In this document: piece by piece, positions 23,302 to 30,463 of the stretch | Layout of the letters: each line of letters begins with the position of its first letter | How positions within the stretch are numbered: the first letter of the stretch is position 1 | Assembly (NCBI GenBank): GCA_020632665.1 | Contig: JACKFC010000044.1 | Location: 1-31,784 of the forward strand | Source: Deltaproteobacteria bacterium | GTDB lineage: Bacteria; Myxococcota_A; UBA9042 | Direction: 5' to 3' | Length of the DNA stretch: 31,784 bases | The notes under the pieces: generated by a model | The model's database searches: none | The model's input: only the letters and a program-made list of their open reading frames with translations | What the model was told of the DNA's origin: nothing | Position numbers and translations under genes: made by a program

Positions 23302-26300
23302 CTAATCGAGCGGCAGCTTCTCGACCCCGAACCAACCGGCCGGCAGCCACGCCACGTTGCCCTGCACCGCGACCCGGCTGCCGTAGCCGCCGTTGGTCGC
23401 CGCGAAGCCGGCATAGACCGGCTTGTTCGGGTCGGCGAGGCTCCAGCGCGCGACGCCGAGCCCGGAGCCGGCCGCGGCGAAGAGCTGGCCACCCGCGACC
23501 TGCAGGTTGCCGACGGCGGTGCCGGCGTCGAGCGTCGCGGTCTGCGCCATCGCCGTGGGCTTGCTCACGTCGAAGACGAAGATCTCCGACTTCGGCATCT
23601 TGCTCGGATCCTTCGCGCCCGCCGCCGCGTCGGCCGGCCACGCCCACCAATACGGCATCGTGCCGACGTAGACCGTATCGCCATCGCGCAGCGCGGCGCC
23701 CACCGACGAGGGCATGGTCAGCGACTTCACCAGCTTCGCCTTGCCCTTGCTGATGGTCAGCGCGTGCAACACGCTCTCGACCTTGCCGTCCGCGGCCTTG
23801 GTCCCGGCCTGCAGCTGCCAATCGAGCGTGACGACGTCGTTGCCGTCCGCCGACAGGCCCACCAGCCAGCCCGGGATATTGACCTTGTCGACGAACTTCG
23901 GCGTCGCCGGCGCGGAGATATCGACCCGATCGAGCCAATAGCTGCCGGTCCAGCTGCCGTCCGCGGCCTTCTTCGACTCGTAGTGCGTCATCACCAGCAG
24001 CTTGCCGCTGACCTGCGCCTCGCTGACCCAGCTGACCTGCGGCAGCTCGAGCACGGTGCCGAGCTTGGGCGCGTCGGCGTCGGAGAGGTCGATCGCCGCG
24101 ACGAGCGTCTTGTACGCAGGGTCGCCCCAGCACGTCGCGACCCCGGTGCTGCCGCCGTCGCTGCCGCTGCTGCCGCTGCTGCCGCCGCCGCTGCTGCCGC
24201 TGCTGCCGCTGCTGCCGCCGCCGCTGTCTGCCCCTGCCTTGTCGGGCGCCTCACCACCGCTGGTCGGCGGCACGCTCTCGCCCCCCTCACCGCCGCTGCA
24301 ATCGCTGCCGGTCTTCTGCGTCAGCGTCAGGTCGGTGCCGACCAGGTAGAGCGTGCTGCCCTGCTGCGGCAGGTTCCAGGTATGCCAATAGCGGCTGTGG
24401 CCGGCGACGTTGACCTGGCCGGTCTGCGGCCAGGTGATCTGGCCGCGCAGCTTGGGCGCGTCGGCGTTCTGCAGGTCGACCACGCGGACACCCTCGGAGG
24501 TGATCACGTAGACGAAGCTGCCGTGGCTGCGCAGCTGGCCCCAGGCCTGACCGATGGCGACCTGCGCGCCGGTGGCCAGATCGTCGGCCGAGCCCTTCGG
24601 CAGCACCCGCAGGTAGGCCTTGCCGTCGGCCCACGACTGCACCAGCGTCACCACGCGCTCGCCGACGACGAGCAGGTCCTGCACCGCGACGGCGAGGTCG
24701 AGGCTGCCGAGCGGCGCCGGCTTGTCGAGGTCCTTCACGTCGACGATCTCCAGCCCGGCGTGGGCCAGCCGGTAGAGCCGCTCGGTGGCGAGCAGGTTGC
24801 CGAGCGAGGACCAATCGTCGAAGGCCGAGGCGAAGCTGCCGCGCAGCGCGAGCGCGCCGTCGGTCGCGACGCTGACCAGCCGATGCACCACCTTGCCGTC
24901 GCCGCCCGCGGCGTAGGTCGGCAGCAGGAGCAGCGCGTCACCCAGGGCGCTGGCCCCCCAACCATAGGCGTCCGGCACCTTCAACTCGGCCGCAAGCATC
25001 AGCGCGCCGGCCTCGGCCTTCGCCGTCCGCAGCGCCGCCGTCTCGCCGTCGACCAAACGGTAGGCCAGCAGCCAACGTCCACCCGCCAGCGGCGCGAGCG
25101 TCGTCGCCCAGGCATCGAGGCCGCTCTCCAACTTCGCCACACCGATCTCGACCACCGTCGCCGCGTCGGCCAAATCGAGCGCGACGATCTGCAACGAGGC
25201 GCCATTTCCACCGGCCGGATCGGGAGCACCGCCGGCACCAGGCGTGCTGCCGCTGCCGCCGTCGCTGTCGGTCCCCCCCTCTTCATCGTCCTTGCCCGGC
25301 ACGAAACCATCGCCGCCGCTGCTCGCCTCGCCGTAGAGCAGCATCGCCTGCGAGCCCGAGAATCCAGCCCGCACGCCGGTATAGCTGCCGGCGAAGCTGC
25401 GCTCACCGCCCTTGCTCCAGCTGCCCGCCGCGGCCTTGTACGAGGTCACGATCTGCGTCGTCCCGTTGCTCCACTTCTGCCGCAACAGCGCGACGTGCCC
25501 TGCCCCGACCCGATGCATCTTCACCAAGCCGGCGACGTTGCCGTCCGCCTTCGCCGTCGCCTCGAGCTTGGCGCCCAGCGTCGGCTTGCCGTCGGCGCCG
25601 AGGGTGACCTGCACCAGCCGCTCGGTGACGCTGCTGCTCTGGGTCTTGTCGTCCCAGCTCCACTGCTGGCTGGCGATGACCACCTCGCCGGCCTCGATCG
25701 CGACGTCCTGCACGCCGCCGGCGAGCTCGACCTCGCCGACCAGCTTCAGCGCCCCCGCCGTGGCGAGGTCGTAGACCAGGACCTTGGTCGCGTCCGCGCT
25801 CCAGCCGCCGCCGTAGCCGCCCGGATAGGCGACGCCGACGTCGGTCGTCGCGCCGCCGGCCGAGGTGCCGCTTCCCCCGGCGGAGCCGGAGCCGACCGCC
25901 CCGCCGCCCGCCTCGGCGCCGCCGTCGGTCGCCGTCGCGACGCAGCCGTAGGGCCCGTAGCAGCCGAACCACCAGGGGTTCCAGAGCACCTGCGGCGCGA
26001 CGACCACCAGCTTGTCGCCGATCTTACGGGTCGCCGCGATGACGCCCGGCACCTGCGCCGTCGCCGTCACCGCCGGGCTCGTGCCCAGCGCCACGCGCCG
26101 CAGCTGCGAACCCGCGCTCGGCGCCGGCGCCCCCGCGCCCGACTCGAAGCTCGCCACCCGTGAGAGCGCGACGATGGCCTCCTTGCCGTCGACGTACATC
26201 TCCTGCGGCTGCCCCTGCATCGGCACGCGCTGCACCAGCTTCGGCGCCTTGCCGTCCTTGACGTCGACGATCTGCAGCCCGCGCCACGGGTTGAGGATAT

Positions 26301-26586
26301 AGAGCGTGTCGCCGAAGAGCCGCGCGACGTCGCCGTCTTCCACCGTGGGCGCACCACCGCCGCCGTCGTTGCCACCGGTCGGGGCGCCGCTGCCGCCGCC
26401 CGCTTCGCTGCCGAAGTCGCCCGACGCCTTGCCGCCGCTGCCGGGCGCCATGCTGCTGAACTGCGGCTCGCCGTCTGCGGGGTTGGACCCCGTCCCGGCG
26501 TCGTCGCTGCAGCCGACCAAGGCCACCGCGGCGCCGGCCATGAGCCAACCCGCGAGGGAGAGGGAACGCATCGCTTGCTTTCGCAT
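23302..26586 (-). CDS. Large lipoprotein with beta-propeller domain (1094 aa)
   Basis: ATG 26586 has GGAG seven bases upstream; an extension to 26619 is not supported. The signal ends in AVALVGC, a lipobox, followed by a Gly/Ser/Asp/Pro-rich linker of about 80 residues. The body carries many propeller-type strands (LQIVDVKDGKAPKLVQRV, VVDLQNADAPKLRGQITW, AIDLSDADAPKLGTVLEL) in which a D-hyd-x-D-x-x-x-P pattern repeats. This fits the secreted beta-propeller family (Beta_propel, distantly WD40-like). A Ser/Gly tract near residues 790-815 splits the propeller, probably as a surface loop. The C-terminus (AWLPAGWFGVEKLPLD) is typical of the last strand. The likely location is the outer membrane or surface. 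The ligand is unknown. It is transcribed leftwards and convergent with trxC. Confidence 0.85.
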   Translation of the reverse strand: MRKQAMRSLSLAGWLMAGAAVALVGCSDDAGTGSNPADGEPQFSSMAPGSGGKASGDFGSEAGGGSGAPTGGNDGGGGAPTVEDGDVARLFGDTLYILNPWRGLQIVDVKDGKAPKLVQRVPMQGQPQEMYVDGKEAIVALSRVASFESGAGAPAPSAGSQLRRVALGTSPAVTATAQVPGVIAATRKIGDKLVVVAPQVLWNPWWFGCYGPYGCVATATDGGAEAGGGAVGSGSAGGSGTSAGGATTDVGVAYPGGYGGGWSADATKVLVYDLATAGALKLVGEVELAGGVQDVAIEAGEVVIASQQWSWDDKTQSSSVTERLVQVTLGADGKPTLGAKLEATAKADGNVAGLVKMHRVGAGHVALLRQKWSNGTTQIVTSYKAAAGSWSKGGERSFAGSYTGVRAGFSGSQAMLLYGEASSGGDGFVPGKDDEEGGTDSDGGSGSTPGAGGAPDPAGGNGASLQIVALDLADAATVVEIGVAKLESGLDAWATTLAPLAGGRWLLAYRLVDGETAALRTAKAEAGALMLAAELKVPDAYGWGASALGDALLLLPTYAAGGDGKVVHRLVSVATDGALALRGSFASAFDDWSSLGNLLATERLYRLAHAGLEIVDVKDLDKPAPLGSLDLAVAVQDLLVVGERVVTLVQSWADGKAYLRVLPKGSADDLATGAQVAIGQAWGQLRSHGSFVYVITSEGVRVVDLQNADAPKLRGQITWPQTGQVNVAGHSRYWHTWNLPQQGSTLYLVGTDLTLTQKTGSDCSGGEGGESVPPTSGGEAPDKAGADSGGGSSGSSGSSGGGSSGSSGSDGGSTGVATCWGDPAYKTLVAAIDLSDADAPKLGTVLELPQVSWVSEAQVSGKLLVMTHYESKKAADGSWTGSYWLDRVDISAPATPKFVDKVNIPGWLVGLSADGNDVVTLDWQLQAGTKAADGKVESVLHALTISKGKAKLVKSLTMPSSVGAALRDGDTVYVGTMPYWWAWPADAAAGAKDPSKMPKSEIFVFDVSKPTAMAQTATLDAGTAVGNLQVAGGQLFAAAGSGLGVARWSLADPNKPVYAGFAATNGGYGSRVAVQGNVAWLPAGWFGVEKLPLD
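24150..24227 (-). repeat. GC-rich triplet tract coding Ser/Gly repeats
   Basis: Iterations of GCTGCC and GCCGCC on the plus strand encode, on the minus strand, two copies of an 11-residue unit GGGSSGSSGSS. The tract can expand or contract by slippage while keeping frame. Confidence 0.75.
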
Positions 26587-26793
26587 CGTCGGACTCCGGC
26601 CTGATCCAGGTCGCCCCAATGGCGCCGTCGCGGACCAGACGCCGACAATCTAGTCCAAGTTTCGTGCCACGCCGCGGAACTGGGCGAAGGCAACGCGGAG
26701 ATGCAGCGAAGAGGCTGGGAATTCGACGCCTCGTTCGCGGTTGGCGTAGGGCCGCGATCGACGGTTGACCGTGATGCAATTCACATCATGTCG

Positions 26794-26813
26794 AATAAAC
26801 CACCAATCGGTGG
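26794..26813 (-). terminator. Candidate intrinsic terminator after the oxygenase/ATP-grasp gene
   Basis: Reading leftwards just past the TGA, CCACC GATT GGTGG forms a 5-bp stem with a 4-base loop, followed by TTTATT. The stem is short, so efficiency may be modest. Confidence 0.5.
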
Positions 26814-26814
26814 C

Positions 26815-28311
26815 TCAGCCGACCAGGCGCGGCATCGGCAACTCCGAGGGCTCGGGCGCGGCCGCGACGGCGCGAGCGAGGAGGTAGTCGACCATCGGCC
26901 TGGCGACGTCGTGGCCAGCCTCGATTTGTCCCGTCGCGTAATAGCAGGGGAAGTTGGCTTCGAGCAGGTAGAGCCGGCCGCTGGGGTGCTCGAGGATGTC
27001 GACGCCGCCGTGGGCGTGGCGCAGCACGTGGCAGGCGGCGATGGCGAGGGTGTCGGCGCCTTCGGGGGGCGTGGCGCTGTAGTCGTCGGCGTCGTCGCTG
27101 CCGCTGGTGCGGAAATCGCCGTCGTCCATCACGTTGCGGTACGACGACACGACGCGGTCGCCGACCACGACCAGGCGCCAATGCACGGCGTCGGGGATAT
27201 AGCTGGTCAGCAGCGGGCGGGTGCCTTCGGCGATGGCGTAGTCGACGATCGAGAAGAGCGAGGCGAGCGAGTCGGCGCGGATGGTGCCGACGCCGCGCGA
27301 ATAGCCGAGGGCTTTGATGACGACCGGCAGGCCGCCGAGGGCGTCGACGTAGCGGCGCATCAGGTCGCGGTCGCCGTCGTAGAGCCAATAGGTCCGGGGG
27401 ACGGCGAGGCCAGCCCGGGCGAAAGTCGCCATCGCGTTGATATTGCTGAAGTAGGGTCCATCTGGGTCGAGGTAAAAGCTGCCGACCTCGGGGCTCCAGA
27501 GGTGTTGCTCGACCCGGGTGGCGTGCATCGAGATGGCGGGGCGGTAGAGCAGATCGCCGGGACGGAGCCGGCGCGCCGGGTCGAAGTCGAAGCGGCGCGG
27601 GTCGACGCTGATGACGTGCAGGCCGCGCGCCTCGGCCGCTGTGCAGATCAGCGTCACCGTCTCGGTCGGCACGCCGTCGTCGATGATGGCGAGGACGCGG
27701 CCGAATCCGTCGAACGTGCTCGGGTCGACGGCTTCGCCGGGCGCCTCGGCAGCCTCGGGGTGGCCGTAGAAGAAGGCCGCCCAGACGATCTTCTCGCCCT
27801 GCTCCACCTCGGCGGCGTGGTGGTAGGCCGCGTCGAGGTCTTGGCCGGCGGCGTCGACGTTGCGCCAGACCAGCAGCGCGCCTCTCTGCTGTGGCACCGC
27901 GAGCGCGCCACCCTGGGCGCGCGGAAAGACCGTCTCGCCGCCGCGTTCGGGCGCTTCGACGCAGAGCAGCGCGGTCGCGAGCAGCCGGGCGCCGCGGATC
28001 TCGTAGCGGTCGTGGTGCGGCGGGTGGCCCTCGCCGGGCTGGTAGTGACGCATCCGCAGCGTGCCGGCGAGCTCGTTGGGCAGGCCGACGACCCGCCCGA
28101 TCTCTGCTTCGAGCTCGGCGAGCAGCGGCGCTCCGCCGGTCGGGACGTCGGCGACCCGGCCACACGTGTCGCGCTCGACCGCGGCGCCGAGCGCGCCGAG
28201 GGCGTCGACGTCGCGGGCGAGCGCGGCCAGGCGCGTGCAGCGATCTGTGTCGAGGAATTGCGGCCAGACGCGCAGGTCAGGGGCGTCGGCGAGGCGCACG
28301 GGCTCTGCCAC
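26815..28311 (-). CDS. Fusion of prolyl-4-hydroxylase-like 2OG-Fe(II) oxygenase and RimK-type ATP-grasp ligase
   Basis: GTG 28311 is chosen because TTGGAG lies at good distance; TTG 28323 is in-frame but poorer. Of 498 aa, residues about 10-185 are a P4H-type oxygenase. RHYQPGEGHPPHHDRYE gives the H99-x-D101 pair, GGETVFP follows, and H164 ten residues before K174 (HHAAEVEQGEK) supplies the distal His and 2-oxoglutarate Lys. Residues about 200-315 are a pre-ATP-grasp Rossmann-like domain. Residues about 316-485 are an ATP-grasp domain: PVVIKALGYSRGVGT with K333 and a glycine loop, HGGVDIL (D438) and LLEANFP (E451, N453) for metal binding. Both active sites look intact. ATP-grasp enzymes of this class form carboxylate-amine bonds, so the protein may hydroxylate and ligate an amino acid or peptide. 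It starts 30 bases after the porin-like gene. Confidence 0.88.
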   Translation of the reverse strand: MAEPVRLADAPDLRVWPQFLDTDRCTRLAALARDVDALGALGAAVERDTCGRVADVPTGGAPLLAELEAEIGRVVGLPNELAGTLRMRHYQPGEGHPPHHDRYEIRGARLLATALLCVEAPERGGETVFPRAQGGALAVPQQRGALLVWRNVDAAGQDLDAAYHHAAEVEQGEKIVWAAFFYGHPEAAEAPGEAVDPSTFDGFGRVLAIIDDGVPTETVTLICTAAEARGLHVISVDPRRFDFDPARRLRPGDLLYRPAISMHATRVEQHLWSPEVGSFYLDPDGPYFSNINAMATFARAGLAVPRTYWLYDGDRDLMRRYVDALGGLPVVIKALGYSRGVGTIRADSLASLFSIVDYAIAEGTRPLLTSYIPDAVHWRLVVVGDRVVSSYRNVMDDGDFRTSGSDDADDYSATPPEGADTLAIAACHVLRHAHGGVDILEHPSGRLYLLEANFPCYYATGQIEAGHDVARPMVDYLLARAVAAAPEPSELPMPRLVG

Positions 28312-28341
28312 GGCGGACTCCAAGGGTTGCGATGGGGTGGG

Positions 28342-29550
28342 TTAGAGGGTCCAGGCCATGCCGAACGAGACGGTCGGCCGAAGCTGCTCGAGGCTGCCGT
28401 CGTGGCGGACGAAGATCGCGTCGGCGCTGTGGTCGACGCGGCTCTCGATCCGCAACATCACCGAGGGCACGGGCTTGTATTCCAGCGCCACGGCGGCCTC
28501 GATCAGCCGCTCGGTCGGCCACCAGAGCCGGCCGAGGTCGAAGGAACCGGTCGGCCGGAGCAGGATGTCGCGGTCGCCGCCCTGCCAGAACAGGCCGCCG
28601 CGGGCGCCGAGCCGCCAAGCGTCGTTGAGCTTGTAGCGGGCCCAGACGTTGGTCGCCGCCCACAGCCCCATGCGGCCGTCGCCCTCGAGGGTCCAGCTCT
28701 CGAAGCCGCCGTTGAGCTGCGCGGCGAGCTCGAGGTCGTCGTTGACCTTGGCCGAGGCGAAGCCGTCGAGCAGCCAGCCGCGGACCTGCCCGGCGCCTGT
28801 GCGATCGAGGTCGGGCCGGGTCGGCGCCGAGGAGAGCAGCACCTGCCACAGGCCCCAATCACGCTCGCCGTAGACGCGGGCGATGAAGGTCGAGGGGATA
28901 TTCGAGGCCGAGAGCCGAGTCCAGCCGCCGTAGAGGCCGATCTCTGCGGTGGTCTTGGCGCCGAGCGGGTGGCTGAGCCGGGCGCCGGCGACGTAGAAGG
29001 GCATCGCCACGTTCAGCAGCGCGCCGGACCAGAGCCAATTGTCGCGGGCGTAGACGCTCTCGAGGCCAATCGGCGAGCCGAACAGGCCCGCTTCGAGCCA
29101 GGTGCCGGCGCCGCGGCGCGCGCCTTCGCAGTTGCCGGGATCGTCGAGGCGGAAGCCGGCGTTGGCCTCGCGCATCAGCGACCAATCGACCGGGCCGGCG
29201 GGCTCGCCGCTCCAGATCACGCTGGGGGTCCAGCCGCGCCAGATCCGCATCACCGCGCGGGAGCGCCGGCCCGTCGCCGTCAGCCCGATCATCGCCTGCG
29301 AGAGCCCGAATTCCGCATGCCGCGGGTCGAAGATCCGGCCCGGGATCGTGCCATCCGGCGGACGGTTGGCGTCCCAGGCGAAGAAGGCCTCACCGGTCGC
29401 GTCGAGCTCGATCAGCGGCGCGCCGGTGCCGCTGGCGTCGCCGGCGAGGCGGACCGCAGCGACCGCCGGCGACGCCGAGATCAGCGCGCAGAGCACGAGC
29501 AGGCTGCACGCGACGAGCAAGCGACGAAGGGAGCGGAGGCGGTTGGTCAT
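28342..29550 (-). CDS. Outer-membrane beta-barrel, porin-like (402 aa)
   Basis: ATG 29550 has GGAG seven bases upstream. A Sec signal (LLVACSLLVLCALISASPAVA) ends near AVA-31. The mature chain consists of amphipathic strands with tight Gly/Asp turns and aromatic girdle residues (WLWSGALLNVAMPFYVAGAR, AEIGLYGGWTRL, WARYKLNDAWRLGARGGLFW). It ends with VSFGMAWTL, a strand closing near the C-terminus as in barrels handled by BAM. This resembles the putative porin-2/OmpL-like group, although the family call is by fold pattern only. It is the first gene of a minus-strand pair with the oxygenase/ATP-grasp gene and could export or import that enzyme's product or substrate. Confidence 0.75.
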   Translation of the reverse strand: MTNRLRSLRRLLVACSLLVLCALISASPAVAAVRLAGDASGTGAPLIELDATGEAFFAWDANRPPDGTIPGRIFDPRHAEFGLSQAMIGLTATGRRSRAVMRIWRGWTPSVIWSGEPAGPVDWSLMREANAGFRLDDPGNCEGARRGAGTWLEAGLFGSPIGLESVYARDNWLWSGALLNVAMPFYVAGARLSHPLGAKTTAEIGLYGGWTRLSASNIPSTFIARVYGERDWGLWQVLLSSAPTRPDLDRTGAGQVRGWLLDGFASAKVNDDLELAAQLNGGFESWTLEGDGRMGLWAATNVWARYKLNDAWRLGARGGLFWQGGDRDILLRPTGSFDLGRLWWPTERLIEAAVALEYKPVPSVMLRIESRVDHSADAIFVRHDGSLEQLRPTVSFGMAWTL

Positions 29551-29669
29551 GGCGGGCTCCGGCGGCGGGGCGGTTCGCAGCGGCGAGGGTATGCCGTCGC
29601 TGCTCCGATGTCAGGGGTGCAGGCGCAAACGCGCGCCTCGCGGCCACCGCGGCAGGAGCCGGGTTGTTA

Positions 29670-29701
29670 TTGACCAGACCAGCAGACCAGACTAGCCTGG
29701 T
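29670..29701 (+). promoter_or_regulatory. Candidate VapBC promoter and operator
   Basis: TTGACC at 29670 and TAGCCT at 29693 are 17 bp apart, a weak -35/-10 pair. The latter falls inside ACCAGACTAGCCTGGT (29686-29701), a 16-bp palindrome with one mismatched pair. GACCAG also occurs three times as a direct repeat (29672, 29677, 29685). It lies 15 bases before the antitoxin start, where antitoxin autoregulation usually acts. Confidence 0.5.
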
Positions 29702-29716
29702 GTGCGGGAGGCCACG

Positions 29717-29974
29717 ATGCGGACGGTCAACATCCAAGACGCCAAGACCCAGCTCTCTCGCCTCCTGCGCGAAGTCGAAGCCGGCCAGTCGATCGCCATC
29801 GCCCGTGCTGGTCGGGTCATCGCGCACCTGGTCCGCCCAGCCGAACCCACCGGCCGGCAGTTTGGCGGCTTCGCCGGCGACGTCACCTGGGACGACGACG
29901 CCTTCGCGCCGCTCGACGATGCCGCGGCCGCGGCCTTCGACGAGAGCGCACTCGAACCGGAGGTCGCGCGGTGA
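29717..29974 (+). CDS. Phd/YefM-type antitoxin of a VapBC-like pair
   Basis: ATG 29717 follows GGGAGG. Of 85 aa, the first 50 (MRTVNIQDAKTQLSRLLREV, then GQSIAIARAGRVIAHLVRP) are a clear Phd/YefM N-terminal dimer and DNA-binding domain. The acidic tail, DDDAFAPLDDAAAAAFDESA, is the toxin-wrapping segment. Its stop overlaps the toxin start (GTGA 29971-29974). It is probably autorepressing at the palindrome upstream and is a labile, cytoplasmic partner of the PIN-domain toxin. Confidence 0.92.
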   Translation: MRTVNIQDAKTQLSRLLREVEAGQSIAIARAGRVIAHLVRPAEPTGRQFGGFAGDVTWDDDAFAPLDDAAAAAFDESALEPEVAR

Positions 29975-30360
29975 ACCCGGTTTTGCTCGACACGCACGTC
30001 TTCGTTTGGGCGCTCGCCGCCCCGGAACGCCTCCCAGCGGAGGCGTGGCCGATCTTGCGCGACGAGAGTCGCCCGCTGCGACTGAGCGTGGCGAGCGCGT
30101 GGGAGCTGTCGATCAAGGTGGGCCTCGGCAAGATCCAGCTGCCGACAGGGATCAGCCGCTTCGTCAGCGAAGGCTGCCGCCAACTCGAAGCGCAGCTGCT
30201 GCCGATCGGGCTCGCGCACCTCGAACGGCTCGCCTCGCTGCCGATGCACCATCGAGACCCATTCGACCGCATGATCGTGGCCCAGGCACGAACCGACGGG
30301 CTGCAGCTATTGAGCTTCGACGCCGCGCTCCAAGCCTACGACGTGGACTTCGCGGCCTGA
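29971..30360 (+). CDS. vapC: PIN-domain toxin (VapC family)
   Basis: GTG 29971 overlaps the antitoxin TGA. The 129-aa protein has the full set of PIN acidic residues: D7 (VLLDTHVFVWAL), E45 (SAWELSIKVGLGKI), D96 and D99 (HHRDPFDRMIVAQA), with D117 in LSFDAAL. Such toxins are Mg2+-dependent RNases that cut tRNA or rRNA loops when the antitoxin is degraded. The length is normal and all catalytic positions are present, so it should be active. The pair lies between the porin-like gene (divergent) and the large lipoprotein. Confidence 0.93.
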   Translation: MNPVLLDTHVFVWALAAPERLPAEAWPILRDESRPLRLSVASAWELSIKVGLGKIQLPTGISRFVSEGCRQLEAQLLPIGLAHLERLASLPMHHRDPFDRMIVAQARTDGLQLLSFDAALQAYDVDFAA

Positions 30361-30463
30361 TCGAGCCCTCCGCCACCGGCCCAGGCGCCAACCCCCGAGC
30401 AGCGGCGCCAACCTAGCCGCGTCCCCCGACGCATGGCACCCTCGACGCTCGAAGGAGTTGCCC

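Noticed and set aside
23764..26163. 799-aa plus-strand ORF
   Set aside because: It is a shadow of the beta-propeller lipoprotein gene and contains a long Ala run from the Ser/Gly tract.
26587..26814. Possible precursor-peptide gene for the ATP-grasp enzyme
   Set aside because: No short ORF with a ribosome site, leader-like sequence and core repeats was found here or in 29551-29716.
26701..29673. 990-aa plus-strand ORF
   Set aside because: It is antisense to the oxygenase/ATP-grasp and porin-like genes, has Arg/Ala/Val-rich shadow composition and no recognisable motif.
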